Shown here: positions 35,145 to 43,674 of the stretch, one piece after another | How the letters are laid out: each line of letters starts with the position of its first letter | Position numbering within the stretch: position 1 is the first letter of the stretch | Origin: Streptomyces sp. NBC_00459 | GTDB taxonomy: Bacteria; Actinomycetota; Actinomycetes; Streptomycetales; Streptomycetaceae | Direction of reading: 5' to 3' | Length of the DNA: 64,000 nt | Assembly: GCF_036013955.1 (NCBI RefSeq) | Contig: NZ_CP107903.1 | Location: forward strand, 9,486,001 to 9,550,000 | The notes under the pieces: model-generated | Databases searched by the model: none | Seen by the model: the letters and a program-made list of their open reading frames with translations, nothing else | Told to the model about the DNA's origin: nothing | Made by a program: the position numbers and the translations under genes

Positions 35145-36004
35145 TGGGTGCTCCTGGTGATGGCGGTGTCAGTGGTGTTGGTGTCGTGTGTGTTCGCGGT
35201 GAGGGTCGCCGCGAGCTTGTCGAGGCTCTGGCCGAAGCCGATCTCGATGCCGGCGATGAAGTCCGCGGAATCGACGGTGCTGTCGGTGATACGCCAACGG
35301 ACGTCGATGTCCGTGCCCGTGTCGGCGGGACCGAGGTCCATGGCGACGTGGGCGGTGAAAGCGGGGCGGCCGTCGGGAAGCAGCGGCGAGAGACGGTAGG
35401 CGAGGTGCTCGCCGGGTCGTACGTCGCCGACGACTCCCTCTGCGCGTCCGACGGCCGGGTTGGAGTCGTCGACGTCTTCGGCATCGCGGTACTCCTGGAC
35501 GATCCGGCCTCCGGGGCGCGCCTCGAAGACGAGCTCGGAGGTGCGAAGGTCCGACGGGGTCCACCACCGCGTGAGCAGGGCGGCTTCGGTCAGGTGGCGC
35601 CAGACCAGGTCGGGGCGCCCCGGCAGCGACCGGTGGAAGGTGAACGAGTGGCCGTCGGCCCACCCCGACTCCTGTGCGGCGAGCCGCTCCGCGTCGACGC
35701 TGAGCCGGTAGCGCTCGTAGGCCGCGCCCGGGCCGTCGGCCTGGTCCGCGGTGTCGGCGAGTTGGCCGAGTGCAGCCGCCAGATCCCGCAGGGGTCCGGG
35801 CCGGAGTGTGTAGATGCGGCGCTGCCCGGTGCGCTGGGAGCTCACGACGCCGGCGCGCTCGAGGGTTTGCAGGTGCTTGGTCGTCTGCGGTTGGCGTGCG
35901 TCGGTGAGCTGAGCGAGAACGCCGACCGAGCGGGGTCGCTCGGCCAACAGGCTGAGGAGACGCCAGCGGGCCGGGTCGGCCAGTGCGGCGAGGAGTGCGT
36001 CCAT
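35141..36004 (-). CDS. ArsR-type HTH fused to an SRPBCC (AHSA1-like) domain
   Basis: 287 residues. Residues 1-90 are a winged helix (ALADPARWRLLSLLAERPRSVGVLAQLTDARQPQTTKHLQTLERAGVV) of the metal-independent ArsR class. Residues 115-275 are an AHSA1/SRPBCC hydrophobic-pocket domain (FTFHRSLPGRPDLVWRHLTEAALLTRWWTP, ending in GFGQSLDKLAATL). The fusion should be a one-component sensor in which a small hydrophobic ligand releases the HTH. A 34-bp dyad overlaps its ribosome site, so it very probably represses itself and the coupled reductase gene. Confidence 0.9.
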   Translation of the reverse strand: MDALLAALADPARWRLLSLLAERPRSVGVLAQLTDARQPQTTKHLQTLERAGVVSSQRTGQRRIYTLRPGPLRDLAAALGQLADTADQADGPGAAYERYRLSVDAERLAAQESGWADGHSFTFHRSLPGRPDLVWRHLTEAALLTRWWTPSDLRTSELVFEARPGGRIVQEYRDAEDVDDSNPAVGRAEGVVGDVRPGEHLAYRLSPLLPDGRPAFTAHVAMDLGPADTGTDIDVRWRITDSTVDSADFIAGIEIGFGQSLDKLAATLTANTHDTNTTDTAITRSTQ

Positions 36005-36013
36005 GACGGCAAG

Positions 36014-36047
36014 TATTCCTCATAAAGAATATTCGTGTCAAGGAATA
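36014..36047. promoter_or_regulatory. 34-bp dyad operator of the ArsR-SRPBCC operon
   Basis: TATTCCT (36014-36020) and AGGAATA (36041-36047) flank the palindrome GAATATTC (36027-36034); all three share one centre (36030.5). It begins 10 nt upstream of the start codon and covers the AGGA ribosome site. The AT-rich sequence stands out from its surroundings. Confidence 0.7.
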
Positions 36048-36302
36048 TATTGAACTTGCCGGGCCGGGCGGCGGGATGCCCCGGTTCTGTTGCTTGAAAT
36101 TGCGAACGCCGATCGATTCGCCGGGGATGTCACCCGGATGGCAGTGGTTCGACAACTCCCGTTAATGTCCATCGCATGATTCGTTGAGCATCTCGAAATC
36201 TTTCGATGCTCGAAGAGGTCTCCGGACCTCCGATGGTGCTCCGGATTTCTGGCCCTGGTGATTGGCGAAGGCGTCGACAGGCGGCTGACCGGCCGCATGC
36301 TG

Positions 36303-36330
36303 TTGACATGTTCAGGATGATGTCTAGCAT
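36303..36330 (+). promoter_or_regulatory. Promoter of the second GH27 gene
   Basis: TTGACA (36303-36308), a 16-nt spacer, TAGCAT (36325-36330): a good vegetative promoter, about 260 nt before the start codon. Confidence 0.55.
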
Positions 36331-36342
36331 CCGTGACGTCGG

Positions 36343-36360
36343 CGATCCGAAATCGGATCG
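36343..36360. promoter_or_regulatory. Palindromic operator downstream of the GH27 promoter
   Basis: CGATCCGAAATCGGATCG has perfect 8-bp arms around AA and lies at about +6 to +23 of the predicted transcript. It mirrors the layout at the other GH27 gene (6709-6727), but the sequence differs. Confidence 0.6.
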
Positions 36361-36595
36361 AAATGTCGAACGTCGTACACACGTCAAGCCTGTGACATCA
36401 GCCGATCGCGTGCTGCGGTCATCCAATGTCTGATGCCGACATGCACTGTGTGCGTCGCTCTCCCGCGCGTTTCCAACTGCACCGCACCGAGAGTCGACCT
36501 GCCGACGATCGTGTCACCAGTGTCACCAGCCGAGTCACTCGCAAGCGCCCCGGGTGTCCAGCCCGCGCGGCGCCCCAACCGGAAAGGAGCCCACG

Positions 36596-38245
36596 GTGCC
36601 CAGACGACCAGGCAGACGACTGCTCCGCCTCATCGCGGCCACCGCGCTGACGGTCACCGCGTCCTTCACGGCCTCTGTCCACTCCACCACCGCCTCCGCC
36701 GCGCCCGGCAGCCCGGCACTCACTCCACCGCTGGGCTGGAACAGCTGGAACAGCTTCGGCTGCGGGATCACGGAGGGGCAGGTGCGTCAGGCCGCCGACG
36801 CGATGGTGTCGTCGGGCATGCGGGACGCCGGCTACCGCTATGTGGTGGTCGACGACTGCTGGTTCGACCCGCAGCGCGACGCGGCCGGCAACCTGCGGGC
36901 CAATCCGACCAAGTTCCCGAGCGGGATGAAAGCGCTCGGGGACTACATCCACGGCAAGGGCCTGAAGTTCGGCATCTACCAGGTGCCGGGCGAACGCACC
37001 TGCGCCCAGGGCACCGGCGCCTATCCCGGCTCGACGGGCAGCAGGGGCCACGAGGTCCAGGACGCCGACACGTTCGCCTCGTGGGGCGTCGACTACCTCA
37101 AGTACGACTGGTGCTCCTCCAGCGGTACCCGTGACGAGCAGGTCGCGCGGTTCACGATCATGCGTGACGCCCTGCGTGCCACCGGGCGGCCGATCGTCTA
37201 CAGCATCAACCCCAACAGCTTCCACGCCATCACCGGCGCCACGTACAACTGGGGTGAGGTCGCCGACCTGTGGCGGACGACCGAGGACCTGCTCGACATC
37301 TGGCAGAACGGCAACACCAACAGCTATCCGATGGGCGTCGGCAACGTCCTGGACGTCAACGCGCCGTTGGCGGCGCAGGCGGGCCCGGGGCACTGGAACG
37401 ACCCCGACATGCTGGTCGTCGGACGTCCCGGCCTGACGCTGACCGAGTCCCGCTCCCACTTCGCCCTGTGGGCGCTGATGGCCGCCCCGCTCATGGCCGG
37501 CAACGACATCCGCACCATGTCCGCCGACGTGAGCGCGATCCTGCGCAACTCCCGTCTGCTGGCGGTGAACCAGGATTCGCTGGGCGCGGGCGGACGCAGG
37601 GTACGTGACGACGGCAACACCGAGGTGTTCGCCAAGTCACTGTCCGACGGTTCGGTCGCGGTGGGTCTGTTCAACCGCGGAGGCAGTACCGCGACGGTCA
37701 GTGCGACGGCGGCTCAAGTCGGTCTGTCGGGCGGGTCGTTCACCCTCACGGATCTGTGGACCGGCGGCACGTCGAGCACGTCCGGACAGATATCGGCGAG
37801 CGTTCCCGCCCACGGCGTGGCCGCGTTCCGGGTGACCGGCGGCAGCTCGCTCGCCGCCACCACCTCCCGGCTTCGCGGCAACGGCTCCGGCCGCTGCGTG
37901 GACGTGGACAACGCCTCGACCGCCGCCGGGGCCACCGTACTGCTCTGGGACTGCCACACGGCCGCCAACCAGCTGTGGACCACATGGGCCGGCGGCGAGA
38001 TCCGAGTCTTCGGCGACAAGTGCCTCGACGCCTACAACCAGGGCACCGTCAACGGAACCCGGGTCATCACCTGGTCCTGCAACGGCCAGAACAACCAGAA
38101 GTGGACCGTCGGCTCCGACGGGTCGGTCCGCAACACCCACTCCGGACTGTGTCTCGACGTCGACCGGGCCGGCACCGCCAACGGCACCCCGCTGGTGCTG
38201 TGGACCTGCGACGGCCGGGCCGGGCAGAAGTGGAGCCGGTCGTGA
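36596..38245 (+). CDS. Secreted alpha-galactosidase, GH27 with CBM13
   Basis: 549 residues from the GTG at 36596 (GAAAGGAG 8 nt upstream; the longer frame has no ribosome site and would bury the signal peptide). Signal peptide to about residue 36, GH27 barrel from PPLGWNSWNSFGCGITEGQV, nucleophile Asp171 in YLKYDWCSS, acid/base Asp231 in WRTTEDLLDIW, a C-terminal beta-sandwich (to about 425), then a ricin-type trefoil (CBM13) with CVDVDNAS, NNQKWT and GQKWS repeats. Unlike the 4.6-kb paralogue it has no CBM35-like insert and it keeps the GCGITE cysteine region of eukaryote-like GH27 enzymes. It should attack galactose side chains of galactomannan. Confidence 0.94.
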   Translation: MPRRPGRRLLRLIAATALTVTASFTASVHSTTASAAPGSPALTPPLGWNSWNSFGCGITEGQVRQAADAMVSSGMRDAGYRYVVVDDCWFDPQRDAAGNLRANPTKFPSGMKALGDYIHGKGLKFGIYQVPGERTCAQGTGAYPGSTGSRGHEVQDADTFASWGVDYLKYDWCSSSGTRDEQVARFTIMRDALRATGRPIVYSINPNSFHAITGATYNWGEVADLWRTTEDLLDIWQNGNTNSYPMGVGNVLDVNAPLAAQAGPGHWNDPDMLVVGRPGLTLTESRSHFALWALMAAPLMAGNDIRTMSADVSAILRNSRLLAVNQDSLGAGGRRVRDDGNTEVFAKSLSDGSVAVGLFNRGGSTATVSATAAQVGLSGGSFTLTDLWTGGTSSTSGQISASVPAHGVAAFRVTGGSSLAATTSRLRGNGSGRCVDVDNASTAAGATVLLWDCHTAANQLWTTWAGGEIRVFGDKCLDAYNQGTVNGTRVITWSCNGQNNQKWTVGSDGSVRNTHSGLCLDVDRAGTANGTPLVLWTCDGRAGQKWSRS

Positions 38246-38310
38246 GGGAGTCGGAGGCCTCCGTCGGCAGAAGGCGGCCACCCGTCAGCCATCATGCCCC
38301 GGCGGCGACG

Positions 38311-38439
38311 ATGATCCCGGTCCGGCCCTCACCCACCTCCAGCGCGGGGCCCATCTCGGTGATCGCCTGGACCGTGGCCCTCGTCGTCCTGGCGTTCGCG
38401 TTCGTCCCTGCCGCAGTGCGGGCCACGGCGGCCGGCTGA
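38311..38439 (+). CDS. Possible 42-residue membrane peptide
   Basis: A short frame with strong G/C third positions encodes one hydrophobic segment (VIAWTVALVVLAFAFVPAAV). The ribosome site is poor (GGCGGCG). It may be a real small membrane protein or the tail of a deleted gene between the GH27 and CE1 genes. Confidence 0.25.
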   Translation: MIPVRPSPTSSAGPISVIAWTVALVVLAFAFVPAAVRATAAG

Positions 38440-38542
38440 ACCGGTGGCAGTTCACCCGCGACGCCGCCGCGACCGCGCGGCGGCGACCCGGACCCCCCAG
38501 TCCGCACATGGCGATGATCCAACAGAGAAAGGGGAGTTGATG

Positions 38543-39868
38543 ATGAAACGGACAAGGTTCCACTTATGGGGCGCTGTGACTGCTGTGCTGCTCGTCCTGA
38601 CCATGGGAGGAACGGCACTCGGCAGCGACCACGGCGCGAACGCACGACGCACGCCATCCGGCACGGCCGCCGCATATTCCGGTACCGCCGCCCCGACAGC
38701 CGGATGCGGCAAGGCCCCCACCCTGACGAGCGGTACGTACACGATCCAGAGCAACGGCAAGAACCGGACCTTCATCCTCAGGGTCCCGGACGGCTACGAC
38801 CGAAACCACGCGTACCGGCTGGTCCTCGGGTTCCACTGGCTGGGCGGCAGCGCCACCGACGTCTCGACGGGGCGAACGGTGGAGACCGGCACCTGGGCCT
38901 ACTACGGGCTCCAGCGGCTGGCGAACAACAGCGCGGTCTTCGTCGCACCCCAGGGACTCAACAACGGCTGGGGCAACGCCGGTGGGGAGGACGTCACCCT
39001 CGTCGACGACATCATCAGGCGGATCGAGGCCGACCTGTGCGTCGACACGACCCAGCGGTTCGCCCTGGGCTTCAGTTACGGCGCCGCGATGTCGTACTCG
39101 CTCGCCTGCTCCCGGGCGACGGTCTTCCGCGCGGTCGCGGTCCAGAGCGGCGGGCTGCTCAGCGGGTGCAGTGGTGGCACTCAGCCGATCGCCTACCTCG
39201 GTGTGCACGGACTCAGGGACAGTGTCCTCAGTATCTCCGGCGGACGGACCCTGCGGGACAGGTTCGTGAGGAACAACGGCTGCACCGCCCAGAACCCGCC
39301 CGAGCCGGCGCAGGGCAGTCTGACCCACCGGATCACCACCTACTCGGGGTGCTCGACCGGGCACCCGGTGGCCTGGGCCGCGTTCGACGAAGGGCACATC
39401 GCCGCTCCGCAGGACGGGGCCGGCGGTGACAGCGGCTCCAGGACCTGGCTGCCGGCGGAGGTGTGGAAGTTCTTCACGCAGTTCCAGACCTCCACCCCGC
39501 CGCCCGACACCGCGACCTGCCGGGTCACCAGCACCGTCAGTGCCTGGGACTCCGGTCTGACCGTGAACATCACCCTCACCAACACCGGCACCACCGCGAT
39601 CAACGGCTGGTCACTGGCCTTCTCCCTGCCCGCCGGCCAGACCATCACCTCCGGCTGGAACGCCGGCTACTCGCCCGCCTCCGGGCGAGTGACGGCAACG
39701 AGCGCGTCCCACAACGCGACCATCGCCCCCGGCGCGTCCGTCGGCATCGGCTACCAGGCCACGCACACCGGCGACACGGCGTCCCCGGGCTCCTACGCCC
39801 TCAACGGCGCCGACTGCGCCGTATCGGGAATCCGCCGAGGCGACCTGGAGGATCAGCGCCGAGGATGA
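38543..39868 (+). CDS. Secreted CE1-type (feruloyl/acetyl xylan) esterase with C-terminal CBM2
   Basis: 441 residues from the second of two ATGs (GGGGAG 6 nt upstream). A signal peptide of about 28-38 residues is followed by an alpha/beta-hydrolase of the LpqC/PHB-depolymerase-like esterase group: FILRVPDGYDRNHAYRLVLGFHWLGG, nucleophile Ser in GFSYGAAMSYSLAC, the Asp region HGLRDSVLSISGGR, and His in DEGHIAA. The C-terminal 100 residues are CBM2 (TCRVTSTVSAWDSGLTVNITLTNTG), directing it to cellulose or xylan. It should remove ferulate or acetate from plant hemicellulose. After the CBM2 the tail ISGIRRGDLEDQRRG-like extension looks unnatural and may reflect a small frameshift at the 3' end. 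Confidence 0.85.
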   Translation: MKRTRFHLWGAVTAVLLVLTMGGTALGSDHGANARRTPSGTAAAYSGTAAPTAGCGKAPTLTSGTYTIQSNGKNRTFILRVPDGYDRNHAYRLVLGFHWLGGSATDVSTGRTVETGTWAYYGLQRLANNSAVFVAPQGLNNGWGNAGGEDVTLVDDIIRRIEADLCVDTTQRFALGFSYGAAMSYSLACSRATVFRAVAVQSGGLLSGCSGGTQPIAYLGVHGLRDSVLSISGGRTLRDRFVRNNGCTAQNPPEPAQGSLTHRITTYSGCSTGHPVAWAAFDEGHIAAPQDGAGGDSGSRTWLPAEVWKFFTQFQTSTPPPDTATCRVTSTVSAWDSGLTVNITLTNTGTTAINGWSLAFSLPAGQTITSGWNAGYSPASGRVTATSASHNATIAPGASVGIGYQATHTGDTASPGSYALNGADCAVSGIRRGDLEDQRRG

Positions 39869-39879
39869 CGGTGTCACGG

Positions 39880-39906
39880 CGCCGGGCGGCTCCCGGCCGC
39901 CCGGCG
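39880..39906. terminator. Bidirectional terminator
   Basis: CGCCGGGCGGC/GCCGCCCGGCG with 11-bp perfect arms and a 5-nt loop, between the convergent CE1 and LacI genes. Confidence 0.75.
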
Positions 39907-39941
39907 ACCGGGGGCATCAACTGCGCGTACTCCTCTTGAAC

Positions 39942-40958
39942 TCATGACGATTCGCGTACCACCAGTTCGGTGGGAAGAACGACGTGCTGACGCGGTTCCT
40001 CAGGATTGCCGATCTCCTTGAGGAGGAGGTGGGCGATCGTGCTGCCGATCTCCTCGATGGGCTGACGCACGCTGGTGAGGGGCGGGTTGCTGTGCCGGGC
40101 GATGATGGAGTCGTCGAATCCGACCACCGCCACGTCGTCGGGGACGCTGCGCTTCTGCCTGCGCAACTCCGCCAGTGCCCCCGCCGCCATGACGTCCGAG
40201 GCGACGAACACGGCGTCGAGCCAGGGCACTTGTGCAAGGAGTGAACGCATGGCGGCCTCGCCGCCCTCCTCGGTGAAGTCGGCCGAGGCCACCAGGCGAT
40301 CGGTGACCTCGTGACCCGCCTTCTCGAGGGCCTCCCGCCAGCCCTGGAGCCGACTGCGCGCCACATCCATGTCGAGGGGACCGCTGATCGTGGTGACGGT
40401 CCGCCTCCCTCGTGCGAGCAGGTGCCTGACGGCCGCCTCGGCTCCGCCCGCGTTGTCGGAGTGCACATGGCTGAGCGACTCGGCGGGGGAGCGGCGGCCG
40501 GCGAGCACCGTGGGCAGCCCCATGTCCTCCAACAGCCCCGGCAACGGATCGTGCTCGTGCACCGAGACCAGGAGAACTCCGTCGACGCGACGCTCCGCCA
40601 CCGACTCGGTGAGCTGGTCCCGCTCGGCCTGGTCGCGCACCAGCACCAGTTGGAGCTGTGTCCGGGTTTCCGCGAGGGCGGTGCTGACCCCGCGGATGAC
40701 CGCGGCGAAGTAGGGTTCGGAGCCAAGTCTGCTCGCCGACTCGGGGATCACCAGGGCCACGGAGTTGGTTCTGCTCGTCACCAGCCCCCGGGCGACCGAG
40801 TTGGGTACGTAGTTCAGCTCGGCGATCGCGGCGAGCACGGCGGCCCTGGCCTTCTCGCTGACCAGTTCCGAGCCGTTGATGACTCGTGAAACCGTGGTGC
40901 GTCCGACGCCGGCGCGCGCTGCCACGGTCTTGATGGTCGGGCGTTGCCTGCCTCCCAT
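39942..40958 (-). CDS. CebR-like LacI-family repressor of the cello-oligosaccharide importer
   Basis: 338 residues from the ATG at 40958 (GAGGGAG 7 nt upstream; an in-frame GTG or ATG 39 nt further out has no such site). HTH TIKTVAARAGVGRTTVSRVINGS has Arg20-Thr21 at the specificity positions, against Arg-Gly in the paralogue at 26.3 kb. The core is clearly related to that paralogue (RRVDGVLLVSVHEHDPLPGLL, ITTISGPLDMDVARSRLQGWREAL-like, DDVAVVGFDDSIIARHSNPPLTSVRQP). It is divergent from the importer operon, the layout of cebR-cebEFG-bglC in other streptomycetes, with a double operator of different sequence between them. Confidence 0.92.
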   Translation of the reverse strand: MGGRQRPTIKTVAARAGVGRTTVSRVINGSELVSEKARAAVLAAIAELNYVPNSVARGLVTSRTNSVALVIPESASRLGSEPYFAAVIRGVSTALAETRTQLQLVLVRDQAERDQLTESVAERRVDGVLLVSVHEHDPLPGLLEDMGLPTVLAGRRSPAESLSHVHSDNAGGAEAAVRHLLARGRRTVTTISGPLDMDVARSRLQGWREALEKAGHEVTDRLVASADFTEEGGEAAMRSLLAQVPWLDAVFVASDVMAAGALAELRRQKRSVPDDVAVVGFDDSIIARHSNPPLTSVRQPIEEIGSTIAHLLLKEIGNPEEPRQHVVLPTELVVRESS

Positions 40959-41128
40959 GACGGCTCCCTCGCTTTCGCGCTGTCCGACGGCCTTCACCTG
41001 CGCATTGTGCCAGACCTCCGGAGAGTGGCAGTGAGTCCCGAACGAAGCGGTACGACACCCTCCGGCAACGAAGTGCGTTCAACTTCTTGACAGACGGCTT
41101 TTGTGGCGGCGAGGCTTCGGGCTTCCGA

Positions 41129-41166
41129 GTGGGTACGTTCCCATCGCGCTTTGGGAACGTACCCAC
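41129..41166. promoter_or_regulatory. Double LacI-type operator before the importer operon
   Basis: A 15-bp arm GTGGGTACGTTCCCA (41129-41143) is repeated as a perfect inverted copy at 41152-41166 after 8 nt. Each arm is itself a near-palindromic 14-bp operator centred on CG (TGGGTACGTTCCCA). Centres are 22 bp apart, two turns of DNA, so two dimers could bind the same face. Confidence 0.8.
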
Positions 41167-41241
41167 CGGACAATTCATACCTACGGGGCGGACCGTGGGA
41201 CTCGAACTCCGGTGCGTCAGCGCCGTCGCCAGGAGGACCAG

Positions 41242-42555
41242 ATGGACAAGTTCCGAAGGAAGTCACACACGAGAGTGGTCGCCGCGGTGTCGGCGGTGTC
41301 TGCTCTCGGGCTGATCGTGAGCTGCGGGGGCAGCGACAGCGGAGGGACGGGCGGGGGAAAGAAGGATGGCAAGGTCACCATCACCATGGGCCTGTTCGGC
41401 GTCATGGGGTTCAAGGAGACCGGACTGCTCGACACGTACATGAAGGAGCATCCGAACGTCGTCATCAAGGCGGACGTCGCGGGTGACGAGCAGACCTACT
41501 ACACCGCCCTGCAGACCCACCTGGCCGCCGGCAGCGGACTGAAGGACATCCAGGGCATAGAGATTGGTCGGGCCAAGGAACTGTCCGACACCCAGCAGGA
41601 CAAGTTCGTGAACCTGGCCGGTGTGTCCGGCACCGATCACTTCCTTCCGTGGAAGCAGAGCCAGGTCACCACCGCGGACAAGAAGGTCATCGGCCTCGGC
41701 ACCGACATCGGCCCGATGGCGGTCTGCTACCGCAAGGACCTCTTCGAGCAAGCCGGCCTGCCCACCGACCGTGAGGAGGTCGCCAAGCTGTGGGAGGGCG
41801 ACTGGTCGAAGTACGTCGACGCGGGCAAGCGGTTCAAGCAGAACTCGAAGGCCGACAAGGTCGCTTTCATGGACACCTCCAGCGGGCTGTTCAACGCCAT
41901 GATCTACGGCAACTCCCAGCAGTTCTACGACAAGGAGGGTGAGCTGATCTACGCCACCAACCCCGTCGTGAAGGACGCGTGGAAGCTGGCCTCCGAGGCG
42001 GCCACCTCAGGTCTGACCGCCAAGCTCCGCCAGTTCCAGCCCGGTTGGGACCCCGGCCTGGCCAACGGCACCTTCGCCACCGCCGTCTGCCCGGCGTGGA
42101 TGCTCGCGCACATCAGCGAGAAGGCGGGCCCGGCGAACAAGGGCAAGTGGGACGTCGCCAAGGCGCCCAAGGGTGCCAACTGGGGCGGATCGTTCCTCGG
42201 AGTGATGGAGAAGAGTCCCGTCAAGAAGGAGGCGCAGGACCTCGTCGCCTGGCTCACCGCCCCTGCGCAGCAGGCCTACCTCTTCAAGGAGATCGGCAAC
42301 TTCCCCTCGTCGCAGACCGCGCTGGGGCTGCCCGAAGTGGTCGACGCCAAGTCGGACTACTTCAGCGGCGCGCCCATCGGGAAGATCTTCGCCGCCGCGG
42401 CCCAGGAGATCCCCGACGAGCAGGTGCTCGGCCGCAAGGACGGCACCATCAAGGACATCTTCTCCCAGGGCCTGACCTTGATCGAGGCGCAGAACAAGAG
42501 CCCGGAGCAGGCGTGGAAGACCACTGACAAGCGCATCGGGAAGGCCGTCGGCTGA
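41242..42555 (+). CDS. CebE-like cello-oligosaccharide-binding lipoprotein
   Basis: 437 residues from the ATG at 41242 (AGGAGGA 4 nt upstream). A signal peptide with a lipobox (LIVSC, about Cys29) is followed by a family 1 binding-protein fold: ITMGLFGVMGFKETGLLDTYMKEHP, GSGLKDIQGIEIGRAKEL, GLGTDIGPMAVCYRKDLFEQAGLPTDRE, and NWGGSFLGVMEKSPVKKEAQDLVAWLTAPAQQ. This is the pattern I associate with CebE of Streptomyces, the cellobiose/cellotriose receptor, though it may be a second ceb-type paralogue. It is the first gene of a four-gene operon with two permeases and a GH1 beta-glucosidase; the ATPase would be the shared MsiK, encoded elsewhere. Confidence 0.9.
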   Translation: MDKFRRKSHTRVVAAVSAVSALGLIVSCGGSDSGGTGGGKKDGKVTITMGLFGVMGFKETGLLDTYMKEHPNVVIKADVAGDEQTYYTALQTHLAAGSGLKDIQGIEIGRAKELSDTQQDKFVNLAGVSGTDHFLPWKQSQVTTADKKVIGLGTDIGPMAVCYRKDLFEQAGLPTDREEVAKLWEGDWSKYVDAGKRFKQNSKADKVAFMDTSSGLFNAMIYGNSQQFYDKEGELIYATNPVVKDAWKLASEAATSGLTAKLRQFQPGWDPGLANGTFATAVCPAWMLAHISEKAGPANKGKWDVAKAPKGANWGGSFLGVMEKSPVKKEAQDLVAWLTAPAQQAYLFKEIGNFPSSQTALGLPEVVDAKSDYFSGAPIGKIFAAAAQEIPDEQVLGRKDGTIKDIFSQGLTLIEAQNKSPEQAWKTTDKRIGKAVG

Positions 42556-42665
42556 CCTCGGGTCCCGCCGCCCGTCTCCGCAGCTGCCCGGCGCCCCACG
42601 CACGGCACGTGTGGGTCGCCGGGCCCCCGACCGCCTCCCTCACCTTCCAGGAAGGACGCCTTCCG

Positions 42666-43661
42666 GTGGCCATCTCCACCTCGACACCCTCAGACGGTGC
42701 GCCCGGCACCGCCCCGCCGGCCGGGACCGGCACCGGCGGCGACCGGCGGCGGCGCAGTACGCTGCTGCACCGCCTCGACGTCCGGGGCGCCCCGTACGCC
42801 TTCGTCGCCCCGTTCTTCGTCGTCTTCGCCGCCTTCAGCTTCTATCCGCTGATCTACACCTCGTGGATCTCCCTGCACCGCGTCGAACTGTCCACCCTGA
42901 ACCTCATGGAGTGGGTCGGCTTCGACAACTACACGGCGCTGTGGGACGACGACCGTTTCTGGAACGCGCTGCTCAACACCATCACCATCGGTGTCCTGTC
43001 GACCGTGCCGCAGCTCCTGATGGCGCTCGGACTGGCGCATCTGCTCAACTACCAGCTGCGCGGCTCGACGTTCTTCCGCGTCGCCGCACTGACGCCCTAC
43101 GCCACGTCCGTTGGCGCTGCGGCGCTCGTGTTCACGATGCTCTTCGAACGCGACTTCGGCATGATCAACTGGATGCTGAGCCTGTTCGGTGTCGACAACA
43201 TCGACTGGGAGAACAACAAGTGGGCCGCGCAGACGGCCATTTCGTCGATCGTCATCTGGCGCTGGACCGGCTACAACGCGCTGCTGTACCTCGCCGCGAT
43301 GCAGGCGATCCCGCGCGACCGGTACGAGGCCGCGGCCATCGACGGCGCCTCGCGGTGGCAGCAGTTCCTGATGGTCACCGTCCCCGGCATCCGTTCCACC
43401 ATCGTGTTCACCATCGTCCTGTCCACGATCGGCGCCACCCAGCTCTTCGGTGAGCCCCTGATCTTCGGTCAGGGCCCCAACGGCATCACCGGGGGAGCGG
43501 ACAACCAGTACCAGACGCTCGGGCTGCTGCTGTACGAGGAGGGCTGGAAGAACTACCAGATGGGCCGGGCCGCCACGGTCGCCTGGGCGATGTTCCTCCT
43601 GCTCATCGTCGTGTTCGTCGTCCAACGAGTGGTCCAGCGCGTCGCAGCGCGCAAGGCCTGA
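42666..43661 (+). CDS. CebF-like sugar ABC permease (MalF type)
   Basis: 331 residues from a GTG at 42666 (AGGAAGGA about 9 nt upstream). About 35 polar residues precede six membrane segments beginning YAFVAPFFVVFAAFSFYPLIYTSWISL. The EAA loop that contacts the ATPase is visible (YEAAAIDGASRWQQFLMVTVPGIR). The gene lies 110 nt after the binding protein and 13 nt before the second permease. Confidence 0.9.
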   Translation: MAISTSTPSDGAPGTAPPAGTGTGGDRRRRSTLLHRLDVRGAPYAFVAPFFVVFAAFSFYPLIYTSWISLHRVELSTLNLMEWVGFDNYTALWDDDRFWNALLNTITIGVLSTVPQLLMALGLAHLLNYQLRGSTFFRVAALTPYATSVGAAALVFTMLFERDFGMINWMLSLFGVDNIDWENNKWAAQTAISSIVIWRWTGYNALLYLAAMQAIPRDRYEAAAIDGASRWQQFLMVTVPGIRSTIVFTIVLSTIGATQLFGEPLIFGQGPNGITGGADNQYQTLGLLLYEEGWKNYQMGRAATVAWAMFLLLIVVFVVQRVVQRVAARKA

Positions 43662-43674
43662 CCGGGAGATCTCC

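Larger units (their letters stand above)
36048..36595. other. 548-nt divergent upstream region, AT-richer than the rest
   Basis: No gene seen. It contains the promoter and operator described next (36303-36360), and upstream of them a moderately AT-rich part (36090-36300) with no coding bias. The last 20 nt have GAAAGGAG, the ribosome site of the GH27 gene. Confidence 0.5.

Noticed and set aside
41087..41092. A perfect TTGACA as -35 of the importer operon
   Set aside because: No TANNNT -10 at 16-18 nt in either direction was found, so I did not call a promoter here.
41185..41215. GGACTCGAACTCCGG near the importer gene looks like the T-arm of a minus-strand tRNA and possible attachment site
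   Set aside because: Only about 17 nt match. No anticodon or D arm and no acceptor stem can be folded nearby, and the sequence lies in the leader of the binding-protein gene.
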